Shown piece after piece: positions 24,737 through 34,639 of a DNA stretch of 64,000 nt; within the stretch, counting starts at the first letter, position 1, and every line of letters begins with the position of its first letter. Below the pieces are notes generated by a model, which had not been told where the DNA came from, made no database searches, and worked only from the letters and a program-made list of their open reading frames with translations. This DNA is from Dipteris shenzhenensis (lineage: Eukaryota > Polypodiophyta > Polypodiopsida > Gleicheniales). Both the position numbers and the translations under genes were made by a program. Where the stretch lies: NCBI GenBank assembly GCA_047967505.1, contig CM106541.1. One strand, given 5' to 3'.

Positions 24737-25185
24737 CTCTCTCTCTCTCTCTCTCTCGTGCCGCTTGTGTTCTCTCTCTCTCGTGCCGCATGTGTTCTCA
24801 GAGGCTATGTGTCTTCTCGAGCATTGCATGTCTTTTTGGGATGGGGCGGCGAGTCTTCTCGAAATCTCTGGGTTGCCACCTTCTACCTTGTGGCTAATGG
24901 TACCACGCCATGTGGCAATTGCCGCATGTTGGTCAATCCACTCCCTCTCTAAAAACACATGCCTTGTGGCACTTACATGCCCTCTCTCTCTCTCTACTTA
25001 CTCACTCTCTCTCTCTCCCCATATATATAAATAAATTTTAATATATTATATATCTAATGGATATTATTATTTATTTATAAAATATATTATAATATTATAG
25101 TATATTGTATATGAAAAAACTATAATATGTAAGATATTCTGTGTGTGTGTGTGTGTCTGTCCTTCTCTTCTCTCCCTCTCCCTCC

Positions 25186-25218
<33 letters not shown>

Positions 25219-25670
25219 GCTCTCTACTTCTCTACTTCTCACTCTCCTTCTCTCTATGTCTCTCTCTCTCTACCTCTCTCTCTCTAGTTCTCTACCTCTC
25301 TCTCTCTCTAGCTCTCTACTTCTCTCTCTCTATCTCTCTGTGTGGAAACCTCCACATCTCTCTCACCGAACCTTCCTCTTCTCCCCTCAAAGCTCCAAAT
25401 TCGTGCCATGCCATCACGTATTGGATTAGTGTCCTTTAAGAATTGAATAGAAATAGATATAGATATATTATATTTAATATTTTTATTATGATAGATATTT
25501 ATAATATATACATTATATATTATATTATATTATTATATATATATATATTACATGATATCATACTATAATATTAGATCTTATATATTTTAAATTATTTAAT
25601 AGATATTATAAAATAATATTTAATTTTATTAAATATAAATAATATTATAATATATTATATATTTATCCAC

Positions 25671-25715
<45 letters not shown>

Positions 25716-25925
25716 TTATTGTCTCGCTCTTCTTTCTCTGTCCGACGGTGGATTGTGCACTCAACATGTCAAAATGTGGATTTCGCATGTCAGACTGCAC
25801 GTGTCAGGACTCAAGATTATGTGTTGCTTGCGTTAGATTTGCTCTACTCGTGACATGTGGCTCAAGCATCTGGGTGAAGTACTGTCTATTGCTTTCATGC
25901 CACGGCATGTGGCACCTGCCACCCA
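23348..25925 (+). repeat. Unclassified dispersed repeat X, copy 2 (tandem to copy 1)
   Basis: It starts at CCAGTGGATCTTAGATCC, the equivalent of 21174 in copy 1, directly after the tail of copy 1. It lacks ~150 bp near its start relative to copies 1 and 3 (GACGAAA joined to GGAGGAGAAGG at about 23380). It carries a CT-rich insert with GTGCCGCATGTGTTCTC (24670-25130) that copy 3 shares but copy 1 lacks. It holds a long GA run (24200-24260) and CT runs (24680-24760, 25186-25345, 25674-25712). Confidence 0.7.
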
Positions 25926-26340
25926 ATGATGGTAGCATGGCCACCTCGCACGTGCGTGTGCTGCTAGTGGTCATTCGTCGAAGCTATTCTCCACCTGGCA
26001 GTCTTGCACTGCAGGTGTCTTGTATGCGCAGCCACGTTGCAGGTGAGTGTGCATTGCCCTACACCCTCATTTTTATGTGTGCTGTTTGTCCGTGGTCACC
26101 ACATCATCGTCTGTCCAGAGTTGTCATAGCCATGATGGACTCTTGCCCTTGCAGATTGTTCTACATCATATTTTCTTGCAGATCTGCCACCATAAGATGA
26201 TGATGGGGGGCCACAACGCATGCCACATCATCTTTGAATGCTTAGTGAAGAGCAGTGGCTCTACCCATTTTAGTTGTTCTGGGGCCACATGGTGGTGACG
26301 TGCCCATAACTAGTGTAGTCTGCGGTCTAGTGCAAATGGC
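25926..26340. other. Spacer, no recognised gene
   Basis: Mixed-composition sequence with short forward frames (25748-26200, 26047-26298). None resembles a known protein. Confidence 0.4.
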
Positions 26341-26925
26341 TAGATGTCATTGCCTTCAAGCTCTTCCCCTTTTCTTCATCTTGATCTAATGGCGAGCAAG
26401 CATCCTCCTCCCCCGAACCTCCCTCCTCCTCCCCCGAACCTGTTGCGAAACTCCATTCTTGCCTCCGAGCTTCCCTCCAACCTCGATTATTGCCTGTCTG
26501 GGATTATTCCCTATAAGAAATATAAGAGATAAGAGATGCGTTGTCTAGCGCTCTTTTTGTAAACCATAAAAGCCAACCTTGGCTCAGTGTAATGTACAGT
26601 TCTTTCGAAAGCCTTTGATTCTTGTCTTGCTACCTCTTGTGTAAATTCTCCCTTCTTGCTCGAGCATTTGTGCTTCTCCCTTTCTCGCATACACGAATTT
26701 CTATCATGGTATCAATTTCTCAAAAGCTGTGAAGCTTTAGAACTACAATAGTTTAAACTCGAATCGTGTATGACCTTGCTCCTTCTTCTGCCTCATTTCT
26801 TCCGCCTCCCCTCAACTAATATGGCCATCATCTTGTCAAGCCGCTCTTACAAACTTGATAAGCTCTCAAATACGAACTATCGTATTTGGGTCATCAAAAT
26901 GGTGATCGTCTATGTATAAAAAATA
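26341..26925 (+). mobile_element. Ty1/copia fragment: LTR end, primer site and gag N-terminus
   Basis: An LTR-like stretch with a TATA-type motif (CTATAAG, about 26511) ends in CTATCA at 26706. The initiator-Met-tRNA primer binding site TGGTATCA follows (26707-26714). At 26821 a frame opens with MAIILSSRSYKLDKLSNTNY and then RIWVIKMV, the typical start of copia Gag. It stops after 32 residues at 26919, where satellite-like sequence begins. The LTR start is unclear and no second LTR was seen. Confidence 0.7.
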
Positions 26926-27415
26926 GTATCTAAGCTGTATTATTTAAATGCTCTCAGATTTGATGGGTAAAATGCTTTGCACACATGTTAATATAATCTA
27001 ATTAGAGGCGCATGAAAAATATCATGTCCATCGGATATGATTTGGATGGTCAAACATGCCACAAACCCCTATTTTAGCCAAGTGTTATGAACAACTCCTA
27101 AAGAATAGTATATGAGGTGTCTTATTCAAATGCACGTGGGTAGAGTTGAGTTCAAAGTATTGTGCCCATCAGATATGCTTTTGATGGTCAAAGTTGGCAC
27201 AAATCCAGTTTTTCATCAAGTATTATGCACAACCACCAAAAAATAATATTTGAGGTGTGTTATTCAAATACACACATACTAGATGGGTACTATACCCTGT
27301 ACTCATGTCAATTTAACCGTTGTTGAGTCCTTTGCAAAGTATGATGCCCACAGGGTATGCTTTGGATAATCAAACTTCCCACAAATCATGTTTTTCACTA
27401 AGTGTCATGCACAAC
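26926..27415. repeat. Three tandem satellite-like monomers (~177, ~136, ~177 bp)
   Basis: Each monomer starts with an AATAGTAT-like word followed by GAGGTGT(C/G)TTATTCAAAT or a variant, and ends near CAAGTNTTATGCACAACCACC. Approximate limits are 26926-27102, 27103-27238 and 27239-27415. The middle one lacks ~41 bp. Divergence between monomers is high, about a quarter of positions by eye. The CACTA-like element 3 terminus lies exactly at the end of the third monomer. Confidence 0.7.
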
Positions 27416-28052
27416 CACAACAACACAAAGCACCCATAGACGTGCACATAGATGCGTTTCCTTAACTTAAAAATAAACTTATGGACATGTCTATTTATGC
27501 GTCTACAAACCCGCATCTATAGACACATCTATATAATAGACAGATTCGCCTATAGACGCGCCTATAGATGTGCTTTTAGATGCTCTATAGAAATTCAAAA
27601 AAATAGAAAGACACATTCATAGACATGCTTATAGATGCTGTGTATGTTGTGTATGCTGTGTGGTTACAAGAATCCCATTTCCACACTGTGCAATTCAATT
27701 CTTATAGCTAACCGCATTTTAACTAGCATGGTTGGCATTTCAATTAGCACAATTCCAAGCACGTCTATAGCCGACGATTACAATTCCGAATAAAACATTA
27801 CAACTACAAAACATTTAGTTCAGAAAGCATTCATTGATAGAACATTGCATAAGGAAATTGAAAGCTAAAAAAATAAAAGGAGTATATATTAATTCATAGC
27901 CCAAAAAGTGCTTGTATGTACATATAGCACGAAGCCAAGCCACATCCTATGGCTTCAAGTACAAAAATAAGAGGAGTGTATATACAAGAGAGGCACGAAG
28001 CCAAGCCAATGGCTTCAAGTACAAAAAAGAGAAGCTCACACTACTTCTACGA

Positions 28053-29215
28053 CTAATCTAAGTTCTTTGCATCCTCGATCCCTTCTTCGCTCCCTTCTTC
28101 ATCGCCTTCTTCCTCATCTAAGTCTTCCTCCTAATCATCCCCAGGGCCCTGTAAACAAGGGACAACATGTATCAATGTATGAAAAACCAAATCTTTATTT
28201 ATAATATTGACATTATCTAAGTACTTTGAAATACCTAGGGAGATGCTCCAGTAGCCCAGATATAGTGCTCCTCAGTAATCAACCCATCATCATAGAGGTG
28301 CCTGCATGTATCTCCTCCGTGATGGTGGTGGTGATAGGCTATCTTGACAAGAGTAGGGTACCTGCCCACGATATCAAGCTGCAAGATGACACAATTTGCA
28401 GAGGGGTTAGTACAAAGAAACAACCTCCTAATAGACCACATAAACACAATATAATTTGAGATTGATACTTACTGCAAATTGAGCTCCCATGATTCAACAC
28501 CCCCTGCTCCAAAATGCACATTTTGATATTACTCCATTTGGATCCTACGTGCCTCCACATGCTGTAGATTGGGATTTGGCTTCGCTATCTTCATTGCTTT
28601 CTTCCACTCATGCTTGTGAGTGGTGTGGGACTGGCCCCTTGGTGTTTGACCTCCCTCTCTCTTGGCAATCTCGACTAGTGCCTGCCTCTTAAGCGAAGAT
28701 CTTTTATTGGCAAGTATAATAAAAATCTTTGACTTTGCCCATCAATCTCTGTAGTTGTTAGCAACTACAGAGCGCATGAAGGCCATGATGTCCTTCCCCC
28801 GTGCATCCATCAAGATGCCTCTGTCTAAGTGATATCATAGAAGATCGTACCATCACCTTGTGGCACATTTGCATCATCTAAATCATCCCTGCCCCCACCA
28901 TTACCCTGCCCAAAGCAGTGTGCAATGCATCCCCCACCGGTCCCCCTACTACTACGCCTGTTGCCCTATCATGTCAAGCTAGTACGCTGGTCACTCATAT
29001 CTGGTGAAGCGACTCTCAACTGCACAAGAGTACGCTGGCGGCTCTGCGAGGCAAAAGGGCTTCCTAATTGTAGGGGAGAAGGGAGTGCTGATGATCGGGG
29101 AAAAGGGACACTAGACCGTAGGGGAGAAGGGGCTTTTGATGATTGGGCAGAAGGGGCACGGCTCTGTAGCTTACTAGGCTGTCTGGACTCCACAGGAGTA
29201 ATCTCAGCAGAGGGG
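28053..29215 (-). pseudogene. TNPA-position protein remnant, element 3
   Basis: It corresponds to element 4 and 5 exons. The acidic C-terminal exon is at about 28053-28152. A middle exon (about 28232-28379) has DIVGRYPT and YDDGLITEE. A damaged first exon (about 28474-29215) lacks ~100 bp near 28740. Stops and frameshifts are frequent. Its 5' part is replaced by the polypurine tract. Confidence 0.65.
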
Positions 29216-30055
29216 AAAAGAGAGGAAAAGAAAGGAGAAAAGAGAGGGAAAAATAGAAGGAAAGAGAGAAGAAAAAAGAGGAAAAAAGAGAGGATAAAAG
29301 GGAGAAAAAGAGAGAAGGAAAGAGAGGAGAAAAGAGAGGAGGAAAGCGAGGAGAAGAGAGAGAAGGAAAGAGAGGAGAAAAGAGAGGGGGAAAGAGAGGA
29401 GAAAAGAGAGAAAAAGAGAGAAAAAGAGAGGAGAAAAGAGAGAAAAAGAGAGAAGGAAAGAGAGGAGTAAAGAAAGGAAAAGAGAGGGGGAAAGAGAGGA
29501 AAAGAGAGAAGGAAAGAGAGGAGAAGAAAGAGAGAAAAAGAGAGGAGAAAAGAGAGAAAAAGAGAGATGGAAAGAGAGGGGGAAAGAGAGGAGAAAAGAG
29601 AGAAAAAGAGAGAAAAAGAAAGGAGAAAAAAGAGAAAAAGAGAGGAGGAAAGACAGGAAAAGAGAGGTGAAAAGAGAGGAAAAGAGAGGGGAAAAGAGAG
29701 AAGGAAAGAAAGGAGAAAAAAGAGAGAAAAAGAGAGGATAAAAGAGAGAAAAAGAGAGAAGGAAAGAGAGGAGAAAAGAGAGGAAAATAGAGAAGGAAAC
29801 AGAGGAGAAAAGAGAGGGCAAAAGAGAGGGGAAAAGAGAGGAAAATAGAGGGGAAAAGACAGGAAAAGAGAGAATGAAAGAGAGGATAAAAAAGAGAGAA
29901 AAAGAGAGGATAAAAGAGAGAAAAAGAGAGAATAAAAGAGAGGAGAAAAAAGAGGAAAGGATAGAAAAAGAGAGGGAAAAAGAGAAAAAGAGAGGAGAAG
30001 ATATAAGAAAAGAGGGAAAAAGAGAGGAAAAAAGAGGAGAAAAAAGAGAAAAAGA
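29216..30055. repeat. ~840-bp polypurine (GA) minisatellite-like tract
   Basis: The plus strand is almost entirely A and G, with only a handful of T and C. It is made of variable-length words such as GAGAGGAGAAAAGAGAGAAAAA. Both strands give long spurious frames. It sits in the leader of the TNPA gene of element 3, where intact copies have a ~25-bp purine word (33848-33871 and 55145-55168). Confidence 0.95.
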
Positions 30056-30302
30056 ATGCTCCATCATGCATGCCCTCTTTCTTTATCTCGCCCTCATGCT
30101 TCAGTCCAATTTTCCTCTTTCTTGGACCCGCCGTCATGCAATCACTTATTTTCATCATTCATGCAATCCCCTATTTCCTCACGAATGCTTAAGGCATTGA
30201 ATATTCAACTTAAACATGCATGCAAAGGAGAAAGGAAAGAGAAGGAAGGGGGAAGGGGAAAGGGGAAGGGGAAGGGAAGGAAAGGGAATAAAACATAAGA
30301 AA
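30056..30302. other. Short spacer inside element 3
   Basis: About 170 bp of ordinary sequence with repeated CATGCA words is followed by another purine-rich run (30228-30290). No gene. Confidence 0.5.
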
Positions 30303-30706
30303 ACTATCGGAGCACGTCTATAGACGTGTCTAATAGCACGTCTATAGGTGCAGCTACCTATTTTCTAAAAAATTAGATGCACTATTAGATGCACTCAGAC
30401 AGACGCAAAAAGGACATGCGCCACCATTTTTCTATAAAAATCTCTATTTTTAAAAAAAAATTATTTTAAATACTCCCTTATGTATATTAATTCTTGTGAA
30501 ATCTAGGAATTAAAAATATCCTTCTATTGAACTCACATGATAGGGTTACATATGATGAGTGACCCCCCCCGAGTAGCGGGTCAATTACTCAAATGCTTTT
30601 TCTCATTTTGGTCTTCACGTGCAGGATATTGTGTAAAATGCTTCCAAGCGAGAATAAGTTACTAACCTGAAGAGATATGGCAAGGCAAAATGTGCCTCTC
30701 TTGGAG

Positions 30707-30781
30707 GGGGGGGGGAGGGAGGATGGGGGGGAGGGAGAATGGCGGGAGGGGGAGGAGGAAAGGAGCATGGGGGAAAAGGGG

Positions 30782-30824
<43 letters not shown>

Positions 30825-30920
30825 AGGAGTGGGAAGTTTGAACTCTAGAGTGGAAGTTTGAATTCCTTGAGAGCGGGGAGGGAGAATGGGGGAGGGGAAG
30901 GAGGAAGGGGGGGGGCAGGG

Positions 30921-30984
<64 letters not shown>

Positions 30985-31383
30985 AGAAGGAGGAGTGGGA
31001 AGTTTGAATTCTAGAGCAAGAAGTTTTAATTCCTTGAGGGCCATATATTGACTGTCACCTCTCCTATAACTCATTTTCAATCACATCCTCCCTCTTGTCT
31101 TGTTCCCCTCCCTTCCTCTCTCCCTCTCTCTCTCCATCTCCCTCTTGCTTGCGTTGCGCTCCCTGCCCCCTCTCCCTCTCCCTCTCTTTCGTGTTGCGCT
31201 CCCCTCCCCCTCTAAGTTCTCCCTCTCAAATCTCCTCCCTTCTCTCCCTCTCTCTTCCCTTCTCCCTCTCTGTTACTTTTTGAAACTTTGAAAGGTGTTT
31301 ATTGGCACCATTATTAACTCTTGGAGATTTTAGAGTTTTGAAACTCTCAAAGGTGTTTATTAACACTTAAGTCTTGGAGATTT
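30707..31383 (+). repeat. Unclassified G/A- then C/T-rich repeat Y, copy 1
   Basis: Two GA runs (30783-30822, 30931-30977) flank the GGAAGTTTGAATTCCTTGAG word. A C/T-rich stretch and a ~55-bp unit in two tandem copies (about 31275-31383, with AAGGTGTTTATT and CTTGGAGATTTT) follow. A second copy lies at 44158-44760. Element 4 interrupts the last unit at GGAGATTT. Confidence 0.75.
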
Positions 31384-32030
31384 CACAACAAGACAAAGCA
31401 CCTACAGACATGCACCTATAGACATGCACACAGATGTCTATTTGCACATCTAGAGACCCGCATCTAAAGGCGCATCTATTTAGCAAATAGACACACCTAT
31501 AGACGCGCGTATAGATGCATAAATAGATGCCCTGCTAGAGAATTTAAAAAACAGACATACGCATCCTTAAACACATTTTTAGACAGTCTGATAGACGCAT
31601 TTATAGATGTGCAAATGGATGCTCCTCGAACAGACAGACGTGTATATAGACGCATTTATAGATGGTCTGATAGATGCGCTACATAATATTTTTTGAATTT
31701 TGTGTGCTTGAACACAATGATGTATATGTTGTGTATGTTCTGTAGTTATAGGAATCCCATTTCCACATTGTGTAATTCAATTCTTATAGCCAAGCGCATT
31801 TTAATTAGCAAATAAAAAACTTAGGGGCGCATCTATTTTTGCGTCTGGAGACCCGTATCTACCAGCGCGTCTATATATCAAACACACGCGCGTATAGATG
31901 CGCAGTTAGACGCCTAAATAGATGTGCTTATAAACGCATTTATAGATGCAAAAATAGATGCTTGTCGAATAGACAATCGCGTATATAGACGCGTTTATAG
32001 ACGCACTGATAGACACGCTTTCTTTTTTTT
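31384..32030. repeat. Duplicated left subterminal motif array, element 4
   Basis: The outer array (31384-31700) and its AT-rich continuation through TTCAATTCTTATAGCCAA (about 31796) are followed by a second copy starting about 31808, without the terminal CACAAC. It continues to a second TTCAATTCTTACAGCCAA (about 32122). The inner copy is closer to element 5's left arm. Confidence 0.75.
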
Positions 32031-32377
32031 TATAAAATTTACAGAATGCTATGTATGTTGTGTATGCTATATAGTTACAAGAATCCCATATCCACATTGT
32101 GTAATTCAATTCTTACAGCCAACTGCATTTTAATTACAATTCCAAATAAAACATCACAACTCCAAAACACAATAAAATTGAAAGCTCAAAAAGTGCTTGT
32201 ATATACATATAGCACGAGCCAAGCCAAGTCATGTGGCTTCAAGTACAAAAAATAAGGAAGCTAAGCCACGTCATGTGGCTTCAAGTACAAAAAATAAGAG
32301 GAGTGTATATACAAAAGGCACGAAGCCAAGCCAATGGCTTTAAGTACAAAAAATAGTAGCTAGCACTACTTCTACGA

Positions 32378-33803
32378 CTAATCTATGTTCTCCAGGTCCT
32401 CACTCCCTTCCACGCTCCCTTCTGCGCTCCCTTCTGTGCCTCCTTCCTCATCTTCCTCATCGTCTTGTGCACGGGCCTGTAAACAAGGGACAACATATAT
32501 CAATGTATGAAAAATCAAATCTTTACTTATAATTTTGGCATTAGTTAATTACTTTCAAATACCTCGGGGGCCGCTCCAGTAGCCTGGGTATACTGCTCCT
32601 CAGTAATCAACCCGTCATCATAGAAGTGCCTCCATGTATCTCCTCTGCGATGGTGGCGGTGGTAGGCTGTTTCCACAGGAGTCTTTGCAGAGGGATTACC
32701 ACAAAGAAACAACCTCCTAATAAACTACATAAGCAATATAATTTGAGATCGATACTTACAAATTGGGCCTCCCATGATTCAACAACCCCTGCTCCAAAAT
32801 GCGCGCTTCCATATTGCTCCATTTGGATCCTCCGTGCCTCCATGTGTTGCAGACTGGGGTCCTCCCTCGCTGACTTCATTGCTTTCTTCCACTCACGCTT
32901 GTGAGCTGTGTGGGGCGGGCCCCTTGGTGGTTGACCTCCCTCAAGCCTGGCAAGCTCCGCTAGTGCCTGCCTCTTAAGCGAAGATCTTTTATTGCCAAGT
33001 ATCGTAACAATCTTTGACTTGGCCCATTTATCTGTGAATTGGCAATTGGGGGGGTTAGGATACCTAGAGCGAACAACAGCGAGGGTCTCATCAGCCAACC
33101 TCTTTGGCTGGTCTTTGAAGTGGATAAAGCAATCTCTGTAATTTTTAGCAATTACAGAGTGCATGAAGGCCATGATGTCCTTCCCTCGTGCATCCATCAA
33201 GATGCCTCCTGTTTGAATGATGTCATAGAATATCGTACCATCGCCCGGAGGCACGTCTAAATCATCTGAATCATCATCGTCCCGACTGCCACCCCTCCCA
33301 AAGCACTGTGCCATGCATCCCCGACCGCTCTCCCTGCTACTACACCTACTACCGTGTTGTGTCGAGCTCGTACGCTGGCCACTCATAGTTGGAGACTGCA
33401 CATGACTACGCTGACCACTTATAGCTGGAGAACTGAGTCTCGATGGCACAGGAGTACGTCGACGGCTCTGCGAGACAAAAGGACCTCCTGACAGCATGGG
33501 GGAAGGGGCATAAGACGGGATGGCAGAAGGGACATAAGACGGCATGGGGGAAGGGGCATAAGACGGTATGGGGGAAGGGGCATAACAAGGGGTATAAGAC
33601 GGCTGTGGTGACTCCGCTGGGGTGATCTCAGGCGGTGTGGGGTGGTTTGGAGTCTGTAGTGCCGACTCCTGGGGAGTGTTTATAGTACCTGTCATATACC
33701 CATATAACTCCGCAGGACTAGGAGGGTGCCCTAAAAGGTTATATAAGTCCTTCCAAATAGAATCCCGGGGATCAGGTAAGCTGGAAGCGCTTCCTGGCCA
33801 CAT
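32378..33803 (-). pseudogene. TNPA-position protein, element 4 (nearly intact)
   Basis: The main exon 33803-32760 is open for 348 codons. It has a Pro/Ser/Tyr repeat region (about residues 55-105, PSPMPSYAP-like), an acidic stretch DDDDSDDLD, then a conserved block from DGTIFYDI to KRSSLKRQALAELARLEGG. A middle exon at 32563-32682 has lost its splice acceptor through a ~38-bp deletion. The last exon, 32476-32378, encodes an acidic GAEGS-like tail ending at TAG. Position and divergent direction match TNPA/Ptta of En/Spm elements, which bind subterminal repeats. I do not recognise a named domain with certainty. Confidence 0.6.
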
Positions 33804-33889
33804 GTTGAACTGGAAAAAAGGAAAAAAATCTATTACTGATGAGCTGAGAAGAAAGGGGAAGGGAAGAGAGGCTTACTGTTGGAGCACAT

Positions 33890-34060
33890 CTATAGACGCG
33901 TCTGATTAGTGCGTCTATAATCACGTCAAACAACATGTCTATAGACGCGTCTGTTTGTGTCTGCAAACAAGCTAGATGCGCGTTTAGATGCGCCTGTATG
34001 TGCGGTTTTAGATGCGCTCTGAGACGCACCTATAGACGCGCTCCGACAGACGGAATTTCT
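33890..34060. promoter_or_regulatory. Internal AGACGCG motif cluster between TNPA and TNPD, element 4
   Basis: This cluster has dense copies of the subterminal motif, including TATAGACGCGTCTG and TATAGACGCGCTCC, directly upstream of the TNPA main exon. A second cluster lies at 34440-34590, upstream of TNPD. Counterparts in element 5 are at 55175-55345 and 55745-55870. Confidence 0.65.
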
Positions 34061-34193
34061 AAAAAGTAGAAAAGGACATTGCACCCGACACAAACGTGAC
34101 ACTGATACCCAGATCATGCATTTCTTGGATACGAGAAAGTACAAATCTAAAGAGAGCAAACTTCCAAACAAGATCAACTGCAAAAGGACTTAC

Positions 34194-34345
34194 CTTGGAT
34201 AGAGGTATGGAAGGTTCTTCTTCTTTTTCAAAGTTGCTTCTCCTCCTTGTTCGTCCTCCTCTCCTTTAAGCTTGGAAGTAACTGTGGGTGCCTTCCTCTT
34301 AAGTGTAAGCTTGGAAGTAAGTATGGGAGCCTTCCTCTTAAGCAT
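34194..34345 (-). CDS. Candidate upstream exon of the TNPA gene, element 4
   Basis: A minus-strand frame begins MLKRKAPILTSKL, repeats LKRKAP...TSKL once, and runs through a basic KKKK stretch. It ends exactly at a consensus donor (CCAAG, then GTAAGT). The same exon and donor are conserved in element 5 (55490-55726). It could supply a nuclear-localisation region to TNPA. However, the simplest join to the exon ending at 33803 is out of frame, so it may be a leader or use another acceptor. Confidence 0.4.
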
Positions 34346-34639
34346 CAAAACTGTGGATCTGCTAATAAGGAAGGAAGCAAGCCGCAGGAAGTATAAGTAA
34401 TGTGAAGAAAAGCAAAGCAAGCGTGCTAAAAGTAGGTTTAAAAGCCGCGTCTATAATCGCCTCTAATAGCGTGTCTATAGGCACGTCTAAATACATAGAG
34501 TAGATGCGCTTTTAGACGCGCTTTTAGATGCGCCTTTACACAGAGTAGACGCGCTTTTAGACGCGCCTTTAAACGTGTCACAGAGTTTAAAATGAAACAT
34601 TTGAAGAAGAGCAAATTTGGTGGGTTGTTTGTTTGTAGG

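Larger units (their letters stand above)
27416..30706 (+). mobile_element. CACTA-like element 3: rearranged left part with purine expansion
   Basis: The left end CACAACAACACAAAGCACCC begins at 27416, followed by subterminal motifs to about 27640 and reverse-strand TNPA exons (28053-29215, decayed). An 840-bp polypurine tract and a short unrelated segment come next. The internal AGACGCG-motif cluster follows at 30303-30415. Then comes a fragment of a TNPD exon (about 30573-30706, matching 35315-35440). There is no right terminus, and most of TNPD is deleted. Confidence 0.75.

Noticed and set aside
29064-30158. Long reverse frames (up to 364 codons) made of Ser, Phe and Leu, and matching Lys/Glu/Arg forward frames
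   Set aside because: They are translations of the polypurine tract. All frames are open because of base composition; there is no domain and no consistent start.
33890-34060. Regularly spaced palindromic repeats, considered as a CRISPR array
   Set aside because: Spacing is irregular, repeats are 7-16 bp and degenerate in both orientations, there are no cas genes, and the context is a plant transposon.
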